Of a DNA stretch of 64,000 nt, positions 8,639 to 17,175 are shown in pieces. The stretch lies in NCBI GenBank assembly GCA_017405965.1, contig JAFQZK010000005.1, positions 1 through 64,000 on the forward strand, in the 5' to 3' direction. Every line of letters begins with the position of its first letter. The first letter of the stretch is position 1. The DNA is from Muribaculaceae bacterium. Lineage in GTDB: Bacteria; Bacteroidota; Bacteroidia; Bacteroidales; Muribaculaceae. The notes under the pieces are model-generated. The model worked only from the letters and a program-made list of their open reading frames with translations. It made no database searches and was not told where the DNA came from. A program made the translations under genes and the position numbers.

Positions 8639-9328
8639 TCATCTGAGTTTGCCGCTCTCCTCGAAGTGGCCGCCGTGGCAGTCAAAGGTGATAGAGTAGG
8701 TCTTGGCTTCGGGATTGACGTTGCAGGTCAGGTTGTGCACCAGGTAGGCATCACCGGGCATGGGTACCCAGGATGTACCGCGCATCATGAAGGCCACAAT
8801 TCCGGTACCGGAATAGGTGTACACCTTGCCGGTCTTGTCAACGGTCACGGGGGCATCCACGCGCAGGGTCATCGCCGGTGATGTGGCTTCGCCGATGCGG
8901 AACACGATATTATACATATAGATAGTGCTAGAATCCTTGTCCAAGTCGATGTCGAACTGGAAATGGGTATCAGTATCACTCTCATGTTCACTCGAGGCTG
9001 TGAAACGAACAAGCTTCTCACTCTTTGGAATAGTAAGTTTTAGAGTCGTAACCTCGCTAATCCTCTGTTTGGCTTCTTGAGCGGTAGCTGTAAAGACGGC
9101 TTCATAATCTTGATAGCTTCGTTGCAGGATTGTGGGGTTAGAAGTGCTTGCTCCATCAAGGTAGAGTAAAACTTCGCCTTGACCCTTAGCAGTGACAACC
9201 GCTTGATCTTCCTGGATTTCAAAGGTGATTTCAGGAGCGGCAGTTTGTACGGGCTCATCATCGCCACAGGCAGTAAACACGATGCCCAACATGGTGGCAA
9301 TGAATAACATACTGAAAAACTTCTTCAT
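8639..9328 (-). CDS. Secreted lipoprotein of unknown function, paralogue 4
   Basis: The start at ATG 9328 gives a lipoprotein signal (MKKFFSMLFIATMLGIVFTAC, Cys21) and the familiar GDDEP linker; an upstream in-frame extension to 9424 crosses the promoter and is rejected. The 229-residue protein is beta-rich and ends in HNLTCNVNPEAKTYSITFDC, a layout like its neighbours, but sequence similarity to them is weak. It has its own promoter and terminator, so it is transcribed separately from the three lipoprotein genes that follow. Function unknown. Confidence 0.78.
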   Translation of the reverse strand: MKKFFSMLFIATMLGIVFTACGDDEPVQTAAPEITFEIQEDQAVVTAKGQGEVLLYLDGASTSNPTILQRSYQDYEAVFTATAQEAKQRISEVTTLKLTIPKSEKLVRFTASSEHESDTDTHFQFDIDLDKDSSTIYMYNIVFRIGEATSPAMTLRVDAPVTVDKTGKVYTYSGTGIVAFMMRGTSWVPMPGDAYLVHNLTCNVNPEAKTYSITFDCHGGHFEESGKLR

Positions 9329-9402
9329 TTTGATGTCTTTAAATTTATTATATTTATGTAATATTCTAATTAATAGATGGTTTGACTCTGTTTTTTGGCG
9401 TG

Positions 9403-9433
9403 CAAAAGTAAGCGATTTATTCAATCCCTCAAA
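9403..9433 (-). promoter_or_regulatory. Bacteroidetes promoter of lipoprotein 4
   Basis: On the minus strand TTTG, 19 bases, then TACTTTTG (plus-strand CAAAAGTA at 9403-9410). It matches the -33/-7 consensus and predicts a leader of about 70 bases before the start codon at 9328. Confidence 0.7.
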
Positions 9434-9483
9434 ATTTTTTAGATACTTTCCCTGATTTCATAGATGAATTGGGGAATTATCAT

Positions 9484-11718
9484 TTAGAAATTGAAACGCA
9501 AGGTTGCACCCAGTGAGCGGCCGTGACCGCGCTGCAGGAAGTGGTGCTGGATAGAAACGAAATAGAAGGTCTTGTACTGGGTGTCGGTCAAGTTGTTACC
9601 CCACAGCTGCAGGCTGTAGTGTTTTTGTTTCCAGGTGATTGAAGCACCAAGCAGCGCATAGAACGGCTGGTGCAGCGTGTTGGCCTCGTCCCAGTAGATG
9701 TCGCCCGTGGCGCGCACGTTGGCGGCCAGGGTGAGCAGCTTGTCGGGATCGCCGCCGATTTTGAGGCCCTGGCTGGCCTCGGCAAACAGGGTGTGCATCG
9801 GGGCATACGGTACGCGCTTGCCGCTGTGGTCCACCTTTCCGTCGTTGTAATCCTTGAAGGTGGCATGAGTGAAACCGTAACTGATGTTGAAATGGGTCAA
9901 CTCGGCAGGATTCACAGCCATGGCAAACTCGGCGCCCCAGCTATGTGTCTTGCCGGCGTTGGTCATCATGCGGCCGGTGGTGGTGCCAGGAGGAAAGATA
10001 GTCAACTGACGGTCGCGGCAATCCATGAAGAAGACGCCCAGGTCGCTCTGCACCCGCTCGCCCCAACACTCGAAATGGCCACCCAGCTCATAGTTCCATG
10101 CTTTCTCGGGCTTGTAGCCCACCATCTTGTCCACGTCATACTGCATGCCGATGCCCATCATCTTCATCAGCCGTTGCTGCAGCACGTCGCTGAACATCTG
10201 GGTATTGAAGCCACCTGCCTTACTGCCGCGCGAGAAGGCGAAGAAGACCGTGTGATTCTTGCCTGCCCACGGATGCCAAGTGAGGCTCACGTTGGGCAAG
10301 ATGTCAAAGAAATCTTTGTTAAGGGTGCCGCTGTCATCGATGTCGATGGCCTCGTGAGCAAACACTTCGCCTGTGTTGCCCTTGAGGATGCTGTAGCCCG
10401 TGTGGGTCACGCTGCGGTAGTTGAGACGCGCGTGCTCATAGTCCAGGCGCACGCCTGCATGCAGGGTCCATTGCCCCCAGCTGTAAGTGCTCTCGTGGTA
10501 GAATGCCGCTCCCCAGTTGGGGCTGGTGAAATGGCTGCCCAGCAGGAATGTGCGGGTGTCCCAAGCGACGGGATATTCGGGCAGGGCATCGTTGGCATGC
10601 TTCTCGATCAACTGCGCGATGCCGTAGTCATAGAAGTCCACCGGCGCGTCCATGCGGTAGCGGCGATAGAAGCCGCTGACGCCCGTCAGCCAGTTGTAAC
10701 CCTCGGCCTTATTGTGGCTGCGGGCGATGAAATCTTGAGTGACCGCGTGTTCGCGGCGGGCCTGGGTCAGTGTAAAGTAGTCGTGGACCGTGAAATCCTG
10801 GTCCAGCGTCATGTTGTCGTCAATGTACTGGTAACTGGTGATGCTTGACAGGACCAGTGCGTCAAAGCTCTTGCGCACTGTCAAGCCATCGGTAAACGAC
10901 GTGCGACGGTAGAAACACGTGTCGTTGTAGGCGATCTCGCCTGTCTCGACCCACTCATAGGGGTAACCGCCTTGACGGCCTACCGACAGCGATGCCACAT
11001 TAGCGACGTACCAATCGCTATGGTTGTGCCACTCGATTTTCATGCGGGTGCCGAACTGCCGTTCCCAATCGCAACGCTTGCCGTTATGCCGGTTGGTGAA
11101 CTCGCCCTTTGTCGAGCCGTATTGGGCCGATAATGAGAGTCCCAGATTGTCGTTCAGCAACGCATAATGGCTCGCACCCACGCGCCATGTGCCATGGTTG
11201 GCTCCCTCGAGCAGGGCGCGAGTGCCCTGGTAGTTGAGCGGCGACAGGGTATAGATGTTCATCACACCGCCCATGGTGTTGCGACCGTACAACGTGTTCT
11301 GCGGGCCACGCATCATCTCAAAACGTGCAACATCCATCAAGTCAAGGTCGTAGTTCTCCTTGGTCATCACAGGCACGTTGTCGATGGTCAGGCCCACGGC
11401 AGGCTGGTCGATGCGCGTGCCTATGCCGCGAACATACACCGTCGAGGTCATCCTGCTGCCGTAGTCGGGGATGAAAAGATTGGGTACGAGATCGGAAGCT
11501 GTCTTGACCGAGACGGCCCGGTTGCGTTCCGCCTCCTGGTTATTGATGACGGTCAGCGCTGTCGCCTGGGTGCGCAGGTCGGCACTCTGTTTGATGGCAG
11601 TCACCGTCACCTCGCTCAGCGACAATGTGTCACCCAATGCGTGTGTGTCAATGCCTGGCATCGCTGTCACAGCCAGCGCCACCAGGCACGATGAGATGAT
11701 GGTCATCCTTCTTTTCAT
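9484..11718 (-). CDS. TonB-dependent outer-membrane receptor
   Basis: A 744-residue receptor with a signal peptide (MKRRMTIISSCLVALAVTAM), a plug domain over about residues 45-150 (PNLFIPDYGSRMTSTVYVRG, then EMMRGPQNTLYGRNTMGG) and a long 22-strand-type barrel ending in the terminal-phenylalanine signature LGATLRFNF. It lacks the N-terminal carboxypeptidase-like domain of SusC proteins and has no SusD partner, so it resembles siderophore, cobalamin or metal receptors more than glycan importers; the substrate cannot be read from the sequence. The start at 11718 gives the clean signal peptide. The predicted promoter is so close that the mRNA may be leaderless, or translation may begin at the fifth codon (also Met). 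Confidence 0.9.
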   Translation of the reverse strand: MKRRMTIISSCLVALAVTAMPGIDTHALGDTLSLSEVTVTAIKQSADLRTQATALTVINNQEAERNRAVSVKTASDLVPNLFIPDYGSRMTSTVYVRGIGTRIDQPAVGLTIDNVPVMTKENYDLDLMDVARFEMMRGPQNTLYGRNTMGGVMNIYTLSPLNYQGTRALLEGANHGTWRVGASHYALLNDNLGLSLSAQYGSTKGEFTNRHNGKRCDWERQFGTRMKIEWHNHSDWYVANVASLSVGRQGGYPYEWVETGEIAYNDTCFYRRTSFTDGLTVRKSFDALVLSSITSYQYIDDNMTLDQDFTVHDYFTLTQARREHAVTQDFIARSHNKAEGYNWLTGVSGFYRRYRMDAPVDFYDYGIAQLIEKHANDALPEYPVAWDTRTFLLGSHFTSPNWGAAFYHESTYSWGQWTLHAGVRLDYEHARLNYRSVTHTGYSILKGNTGEVFAHEAIDIDDSGTLNKDFFDILPNVSLTWHPWAGKNHTVFFAFSRGSKAGGFNTQMFSDVLQQRLMKMMGIGMQYDVDKMVGYKPEKAWNYELGGHFECWGERVQSDLGVFFMDCRDRQLTIFPPGTTTGRMMTNAGKTHSWGAEFAMAVNPAELTHFNISYGFTHATFKDYNDGKVDHSGKRVPYAPMHTLFAEASQGLKIGGDPDKLLTLAANVRATGDIYWDEANTLHQPFYALLGASITWKQKHYSLQLWGNNLTDTQYKTFYFVSIQHHFLQRGHGRSLGATLRFNF

Positions 11719-11723
11719 GCCTG

Positions 11724-11754
11724 CAAAGGTAGTGCAAGCCGAATACAATGGCAA
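11724..11754 (-). promoter_or_regulatory. Promoter of the TonB receptor gene
   Basis: On the minus strand TTG, 20 bases, TACCTTTG (plus-strand CAAAGGTA at 11724-11731). The -7 box ends only 5 bases before the ATG at 11718, so the expected transcription start coincides with the start codon. Confidence 0.6.
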
Positions 11755-11887
11755 GAAAAACCTTTTTTTTCTTGCATTGTTGAGGCGCCGCCTACCTTTG
11801 CTGCAAAGCAACGGGTGCAAGCCGAGCGGAGAACAAAAGAATTTATTCTTTTTTATCCCGAGGCGCCATTACAAACCCTGCTGGGCT

Positions 11888-11957
11888 AATGCGAATTTCG
11901 CGAATTAAACGAATCTGTGGGCTGAAGTCAATTCGTTAAATTAGCGTAATTCGCATT
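11888..11957. repeat. 27-bp imperfect inverted repeat
   Basis: Arms 11888-11914 and 11931-11957 match at 24 of 27 positions around a 16-base loop; arms begin AATGCGAATT and end in its complement AATTCGCATT. There is no T run beside it, so it is not a typical terminator. Confidence 0.8.
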
Positions 11958-12046
11958 TGCGATTCAAGTATGGGGCCATCAGTAGATTTTCTGGTGTATT
12001 CTGGTGGTTTTTGTTGGTTTTTAGAGGCTTTTCTCTGAAAAATAAT

Positions 12047-12054
12047 TATTTTTG
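12047..12054 (+). promoter_or_regulatory. Possible -7 box for the dockerin-FGE gene
   Basis: TATTTTTG matches TAnnTTTG 63 bases before the start codon at 12118. No TTTG is found at the expected -33 distance. Confidence 0.4.
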
Positions 12055-12117
12055 CGCGATTTTTTAATATTCAGCCACTGAGGCTGATGAATTTGAGTAT
12101 ATATTTGAAAAAAGACG

Positions 12118-13119
12118 ATGAGAAAGAAAAATTGCTTAATGAAGACTGTGTTAAGTCTTTGTCTGTTTGCCGTTTGCAGCCTGCCTGTGTTAGCCCAGAA
12201 CCCGTCGACGCGTGGTGATGTCAACTCCGACACCAACGTGAACATCAGTGATGTGGTTGCACTGATTAATGGCTTGATGACCAATGACATGGGTGCCATT
12301 GATGATGGTGCAGCCGATGTTAACCACGACAGCCAGGTGAACATCACCGATGTCGTTGCTCTGATCAACTATGTGATGACCGAAGAATGGCCTGACGAGG
12401 TTAAAATTGAGACGTTTACGGTGAATGGCGTGACTTTCAACATGGTATACGTCAAGGGCGGAACTTTCATGATGGGTGCCACCGACGAGGATTCTTATGC
12501 CCGGCCTTGGGAGAAACCGGCCCATGAGGTGACGCTCTCAGATTACTACATTGGTGAAGTTGAGGTGACTCAGGCCTTGTGGAGGGCAGTAATGAACAGC
12601 AATCCAAGTTGGTTTACCAGTTCAAACGGCTACGGCACCGACCTGAACCGACCAGTTGAGCGCGTAACCTTTAGCAATTGCAAGACGTTCTTTAACAAAC
12701 TGAACCAATTGACAGGCAAGACCTTCCGCTTGCCCACCGAGGCCGAATGGGAGTATGCAGCCCGTGGTGGAAGCAAAAGCAAAGGCTACCTCTATTCTGG
12801 CAGCAATGAGGTCAGCGAGGTGGCATGGTACAAGGGCGTTGCCGACGATATGACTCATCCAGTGGCTTCCAAAGCCCCCAACGAGTTGGGCCTCTATGAC
12901 ATGAGCGGCAACGTGGAAGAATGGGTCAGCGATTGGTACGATCTTTACACCGATGAGCCCCAAACCGATCCCCAAGGTCCTTCGACAGGATCTTACCGCA
13001 TTACCCGTGGCGGCAGTTGGGACCAGGCCTTCAGGAGTTGCCGTGTGACCTATCGCTACGACGCTCTCGTGACAGCCAATTCCAGTCACATCGGCTTGCG
13101 CATCGCGCTGACGATGTAA
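12118..13119 (+). CDS. Secreted dockerin plus FGE-sulfatase-fold protein
   Basis: A 333-residue secreted protein. After a signal peptide (ending PVLAQ) it has a type I dockerin-like module with two calcium-loop repeats at about residues 33-54 and 65-86 (GDVNSDTNVNISDVVALING and ADVNHDSQVNITDVVALINY). From about residue 108 to the end it is a formylglycine-generating-enzyme (FGE/SUMF1) fold: GGTFMMGATDED, FRLPTEAEWEYAARGG, ELGLYDMSGNVEEW, ITRGGSW. The paired active-site cysteines of true FGE are not seen at the expected place; only one Cys (SCRVTYR) is present, so it is probably a binding or lectin-like use of the fold. An in-frame ATG at 12139 would also keep a signal peptide. The FGE part closely resembles the one inside the protein at 37523-42211. 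Confidence 0.85.
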   Translation: MRKKNCLMKTVLSLCLFAVCSLPVLAQNPSTRGDVNSDTNVNISDVVALINGLMTNDMGAIDDGAADVNHDSQVNITDVVALINYVMTEEWPDEVKIETFTVNGVTFNMVYVKGGTFMMGATDEDSYARPWEKPAHEVTLSDYYIGEVEVTQALWRAVMNSNPSWFTSSNGYGTDLNRPVERVTFSNCKTFFNKLNQLTGKTFRLPTEAEWEYAARGGSKSKGYLYSGSNEVSEVAWYKGVADDMTHPVASKAPNELGLYDMSGNVEEWVSDWYDLYTDEPQTDPQGPSTGSYRITRGGSWDQAFRSCRVTYRYDALVTANSSHIGLRIALTM

Positions 13120-13149
13120 CCCGCCTGACACATAACACAAATACAATGA

Positions 13150-13182
13150 GCCCCGGAAGCTTTTTATCAGACTTCCGGGGTT
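13150..13182. terminator. Possible terminator between convergent genes
   Basis: CCCCGGAAG and CTTCCGGGG form a 9-bp stem with a 12-base loop between two convergent genes. No long T run follows on either strand, so efficiency is uncertain. Confidence 0.5.
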
Positions 13183-13251
13183 CACTGCAAAACTATACAA
13201 GAAACAGTTTTAATCAGTTTAACTGCAAATTTCCCGAAGTTTATCTATTCA

Positions 13252-14376
13252 TCAGTTGTTGAGAAGCCAAAGTTGGAAAAGCTGGTCTTCAACGTAATAC
13301 TGATTCTGTTCTACTGTCACGATGCCGAACTCCAAAAGTTTGCGCATGGCTGCCTGCACGCTGCTCGCTGACTGCAAGCGATGGCGTTTGATGAACTGTG
13401 CCGAGGTAACATGTTGGGCTCGTCTGTCTTGAGCGATAGCATATAGTAGTTCCTTCTGAGGCAGGGTAAGGCGTGCAAGCGTCTCGCTATACTTGTGTCC
13501 GCTATCTTGCATAAGATCGTTGATAATACCCTCGACAAGGGCTTTGTCACAGGGCTTTCCCTCAACGGATGACGAAAAAGCCTCTCTGAAAGTCTTTTGC
13601 ATATAGTAAGTATTGCCTTGGAATATACTGTAAGCAGTGGCAATGGCTTCGGGGGTGACTTCAAGGCCACAGGCATTGAAGTTGCTGGTGACGAATGCCG
13701 CGTAATTCTCCTCAATGATGGGCTTCAACGCCATGATGGTGGCACTTTGATAGAATGGACGGGCATGGTCTAGAAACATCTCGTCCATGATGTGGCGCTG
13801 ACTGCCAGCAAAGATGAAATTGGCATTGCCCGATTGCTGAATGTGTGAGCGGAGCAGGGCTTCCACTTTTTTGTCGGGATAATTGACAATCTGTTGGAAT
13901 TCGTCGATGGCAACAACGCAATGCTGGTCAGCCTTTTCCAGACAATCAAATATTTCTTCAAGTGTGTAGGCAGGATTTGTGATGTCACCTAATTTGATGT
14001 CAAACGTCGGTGTGTTTTGAATGGGGTCGTAACCGAAACTGCCCCGCAATGAGAGCAATGTGTCAACGATGTTTTTCATCATCTTTTGACTTCGACTGCC
14101 TAATGTCTTGAATACGGCACGCCCCAACAGATAGGTAAATTCTTGGAGCGTCGAAGTGCGCAGGATGTCAACCATAATGGTTGTGACATTCTCTTTTACC
14201 TCAGACTTTTCGAAACAGAAATTGATGAGCCCTGTTTTACCCAAACGGCGCGGGGAGATGATGACAACATTTTCACCACCCGACAGGATGCTGCGCACTA
14301 ACCGCATGGATTCTTCCACGCGGTCGCAGAAGTATTCAGGCTTGATTTTCCCAGTGACAATGAAAGGATTCTCCAT
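13252..14376 (-). CDS. AAA-type ATPase with C-terminal winged helix
   Basis: A 374-residue cytosolic P-loop ATPase of the ATPase_2 (archaeal-type/STAND-like) group. Walker A is SPRRLGKTG near residue 42, Walker B is CVVAIDEFQQI near residue 158, and a sensor-type segment FIFAGSQRHIM follows near residue 190. The C-terminal part (LTLPQKELLYAIAQDRRA, SAQFIKRHRLQSASSVQAAM) looks like a winged-helix DNA-binding domain. Such ATPases are common as orphan genes in Bacteroidales and their role is mostly unknown. It stands alone between convergent and divergent neighbours with its own promoter. Confidence 0.85.
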   Translation of the reverse strand: MENPFIVTGKIKPEYFCDRVEESMRLVRSILSGGENVVIISPRRLGKTGLINFCFEKSEVKENVTTIMVDILRTSTLQEFTYLLGRAVFKTLGSRSQKMMKNIVDTLLSLRGSFGYDPIQNTPTFDIKLGDITNPAYTLEEIFDCLEKADQHCVVAIDEFQQIVNYPDKKVEALLRSHIQQSGNANFIFAGSQRHIMDEMFLDHARPFYQSATIMALKPIIEENYAAFVTSNFNACGLEVTPEAIATAYSIFQGNTYYMQKTFREAFSSSVEGKPCDKALVEGIINDLMQDSGHKYSETLARLTLPQKELLYAIAQDRRAQHVTSAQFIKRHRLQSASSVQAAMRKLLEFGIVTVEQNQYYVEDQLFQLWLLNN

Positions 14377-14401
14377 GATGATTCAATCTTTTATGATGCT
14401 G

Positions 14402-14433
14402 CAAAGGTAAATATTTCAGTTGAATTATACAAA
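14402..14433 (-). promoter_or_regulatory. Promoter of the ATPase gene
   Basis: On the minus strand TTTG (plus 14430-14433), 20 bases, TACCTTTG (plus 14402-14409). This is an exact -33/-7 match and predicts a leader of about 20 bases before the ATG at 14376. Confidence 0.75.
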
Positions 14434-14547
14434 TTAAATTATTCGATTTGAATAATTTTTTTCGTCTTCTTGCCGTGAAGTACGATGATTTCTTCTAGAA
14501 GTTGGTCTTGCATTTTGCCGCGGTTGCAATGATGATTAAATGATTGA

Positions 14548-14579
14548 TTTGTATAATCCACCATTTTATAGTAGATTTG
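14548..14579 (+). promoter_or_regulatory. Promoter of the first TPR gene
   Basis: TTTG (14548-14551), 20 bases, TAGATTTG (14572-14579). It lies upstream of the ATG at 14607 and rules out in-frame starts further upstream. Confidence 0.72.
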
Positions 14580-14606
14580 CAGGTGAAAACTGAATTATTA
14601 CCAGTG

Positions 14607-17033
14607 ATGAAGCGATTATTACTCATAATGATGGTTTGCCTGACAGCAACATTTTCTGTCATGGCCCAAACCCAACACGGTGTCGTTAGGACGTTGGAAA
14701 GGCCCAAGCAACCGAGTCAGGGTATTAAAGGCGCCATCTTGAACATCCTGGAGTACAAGAATGACCTTGTTACCGATAAGGACGGCAAGTTTTCTTTCTC
14801 AATCCCTGGCAAGAAGCCAGGAGAACCCTTTAAGGTGACGCATGTGCAGAAGAAAGACTACACGCTGGTCGATAAGCAGTTGCTGGGCCGCAAATTCTCA
14901 TATTCCTCCACTGTGCCGATTGAAATCGTGATGGTGAGCGACAAGCAGTTGGCAAACGACAAGAAACGGATTGAAGATAAAGCCTATGCTAGGGCCCAAA
15001 AAAAGTATGAGGCTCGCATAGCCAAATTGGAACGACAGATGGCCGAGAAGACGATTACCGAGCAAGCCTACTATGCTGAACGTGAACTTGCCATCAATGA
15101 TTACGACAAATATATCCAGTTGATTGAAGAGTTGGCTGAGCGCTATGCGACGACTGACTACAAGGGCCTGAGTGACATCAACCGCCAAATTCAGGAATGC
15201 ATCGAGAACGCCGAGCTGGAGCGTGCCGACTCGCTGATCAACAGCAAGGGCGATTTCGACCAACGCGAACAGGATTTATTTAAGAAAAAGGAAACGACTC
15301 AACGAATTGGGGAATTGTATATCCAGTCACAAGAAGATTATCAATATTCCCTCAACGACCTGGCCCAAGATTGTTACAACAAACACACTATTCTCGCCGC
15401 CAGCTACCTCAACGACTCCGCGGCTTATTGGCTCGAACGCCGTGCTGCCCTCGACACCACCAACATCGAGTGGCAGAATGATGCTGGCCGATATCTGGAA
15501 GACTATTTGGCGAACTATAACTCAGCCATGAAGTATTACCAGCGTGGATTGAGTGAGGCCATTGTCCAATATGGTGAACAGAGCGAATGGGCAGCCACTT
15601 TCTACAACAACATCGGTGGGGTTAACACTGCGCAGGGCGAGTATTACCCGGCTTTGGAGTACTACACCAAGGCGCTGGAAATTGTGAAGAAAGTATTGGG
15701 TGAAGACCACCCATACACCGCCTCGTGCTACAACAACATCGGCGTGGTTTACGATGAGCAGGGCAACTATGACCAGGCATTGGAGTATTACCAGAAGGCG
15801 CTTGACATCCGTAAGAAGGTATTGGGTGAAGACCACCCTGAGACCGCCACGTCTTACAATAACATCGGTTTGGTTTACTATGGCCAGGGCAATAATGCTC
15901 AGGCATTGAAGTACTACACCAAGGCGTTGGAAATTCAAAAGAAGGTATTGGGCGAAGGCCACCCCGATACTGCTACGGCCTACAATAACATCGGCGGGGT
16001 TTACGATGAACTGAGTAATTATGCCCAGGCGTTGAAGTACTACACCAAGGCGCTGGAAATTCGCGAGAAGGTGTTGGGTGAAGACCACCCCAACTCCGCC
16101 CAATCCTACAATAACATCGGTGGGGTTTACCAAAAGTTGGGCGAGTATGACCAGGCTTTGGAGTACCACATTAAGGCACTTGAAATTGACGAGAGGGTAT
16201 TGGGGAAAGACCATCCTGCTACAGCAACCGACTACAACAACATCGGTATGGCATACTATGAGCAGGACAATAATGCCCAGGCATTGAAGTATATCACCAA
16301 AGCGCTTGACATACGTGAGAAGGTGTTGGGCGAAGACCACCCAAATACCGCCCAATCCTACAACAACCTCGGTGGGGTTTACTCTAAGCAGGGCAATAAT
16401 GCTCAGGCATTGAAGTACTACACCAAGGCGCTTGACATTCGAAAGAAGGTGTTGGGTGAAGACCACCCCGACATCGCCCAATCCTATGATAACATCGGAG
16501 CGGCATACTATGAGCAGGACAAGAATACCCAGGCTTTGGAGAACTACACTAAGGCGCTTGAGATCCAAAAGAGAGTATTGGGTGAAGACCACCCTTACAC
16601 AGCAATATCCTACTACAACATCGGATTGGTTTACCAAAAACTGGGCGAGTGTGGCCAGGCTTTGGAATACCACACCAAGGCGCTTGACATCCGTAGGAAG
16701 GTGTTGGGTGAAGACCACCCAAATACCGCCTTTTCCTACCACAACATCGGTGTGGTTTACGATGAATTGGGCATCTATGATCAGGCTTTGGAGTACTACC
16801 AGAAGGCGCTTGAGATCTACAAGAAGGTATTGGGCCAAGACCACCTTACTACCGCTACTACTTACAACGATATCGCCACTGTTTATTATTTACAGGACAA
16901 GTATGGTCAGGCTTTGGAGTGTCTTGAAAAGGCTTATGCCATTTTTAAGGAAACCCTGGGTGAAGACCATCTAGATACCCAAAATGTAATGATGGGTATT
17001 CTCGTTGTGAAAGAGAAGTTGGGCGGCCAGTGA
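14607..17033 (+). CDS. Secreted TPR-repeat protein, copy 1
   Basis: An 808-residue protein whose start at 14607 is fixed by the promoter just upstream and gives a good signal peptide (MKRLLLIMMVCLTATFSVMAQ). Residues about 22-120 resemble a carboxypeptidase-regulatory-like beta domain (DLVTDKDGKFSFSIPGKKPG), followed by a charged coiled-coil region (KKYEARIAKLERQM) to about residue 215. From 15591 it has eleven tandem 42-residue TPR_12 units of the type YNNIG-VY-QG-Y-QALEYY-KAL-I-KKVLGEDHP. Such proteins usually act as periplasmic or surface scaffolds. The N-terminal 215 residues are nearly identical to those of the next gene, so the pair is a tandem duplication. Confidence 0.85.
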   Translation: MKRLLLIMMVCLTATFSVMAQTQHGVVRTLERPKQPSQGIKGAILNILEYKNDLVTDKDGKFSFSIPGKKPGEPFKVTHVQKKDYTLVDKQLLGRKFSYSSTVPIEIVMVSDKQLANDKKRIEDKAYARAQKKYEARIAKLERQMAEKTITEQAYYAERELAINDYDKYIQLIEELAERYATTDYKGLSDINRQIQECIENAELERADSLINSKGDFDQREQDLFKKKETTQRIGELYIQSQEDYQYSLNDLAQDCYNKHTILAASYLNDSAAYWLERRAALDTTNIEWQNDAGRYLEDYLANYNSAMKYYQRGLSEAIVQYGEQSEWAATFYNNIGGVNTAQGEYYPALEYYTKALEIVKKVLGEDHPYTASCYNNIGVVYDEQGNYDQALEYYQKALDIRKKVLGEDHPETATSYNNIGLVYYGQGNNAQALKYYTKALEIQKKVLGEGHPDTATAYNNIGGVYDELSNYAQALKYYTKALEIREKVLGEDHPNSAQSYNNIGGVYQKLGEYDQALEYHIKALEIDERVLGKDHPATATDYNNIGMAYYEQDNNAQALKYITKALDIREKVLGEDHPNTAQSYNNLGGVYSKQGNNAQALKYYTKALDIRKKVLGEDHPDIAQSYDNIGAAYYEQDKNTQALENYTKALEIQKRVLGEDHPYTAISYYNIGLVYQKLGECGQALEYHTKALDIRRKVLGEDHPNTAFSYHNIGVVYDELGIYDQALEYYQKALEIYKKVLGQDHLTTATTYNDIATVYYLQDKYGQALECLEKAYAIFKETLGEDHLDTQNVMMGILVVKEKLGGQ
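15591..16977 (+). repeat. Eleven in-frame 126-bp TPR repeats, gene 1
   Basis: Eleven consecutive units of 126 bases encode TPR motifs. Many units share long exact blocks such as GTGTTGGGTGAAGACCACCC, so the array is prone to recombination and unit-number change. Confidence 0.85.
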
Positions 17034-17112
17034 CGGTTGTCCCTGTTGTCGATGGTTGTTGTCGGGGTTATCTGAAGAATGACCGTTGGCGGTGGAGGAT
17101 GGAGATGTTTGG

Positions 17113-17144
17113 TTTGGTTGTGTGGGGAATGTTGTGTAAATTTG
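17113..17144 (+). promoter_or_regulatory. Promoter of the second TPR gene
   Basis: TTTG (17113-17116), 20 bases, TAAATTTG (17137-17144), an exact -33/-7 match 31 bases before the start codon. The second copy is thus transcribed on its own. Confidence 0.75.
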
Positions 17145-17175
17145 AGGGCTTGATCAGTTTTTGGAAGTGATGGAT

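Larger units (their letters stand above)
11719..12117. other. Divergent intergenic region
   Basis: The 399 bases between the TonB receptor and the dockerin-FGE gene hold the receptor promoter (11724-11754), a large imperfect inverted repeat (11888-11957) and a possible -7 box for the plus-strand gene (12047-12054). No gene is seen. Confidence 0.65.

Noticed and set aside
15522-16844. Minus-strand frame of 440 codons with regular internal repeats
   Set aside because: The repeats are the reverse reading of the TPR array of the plus-strand gene; no signal, promoter or ribosome site supports it.
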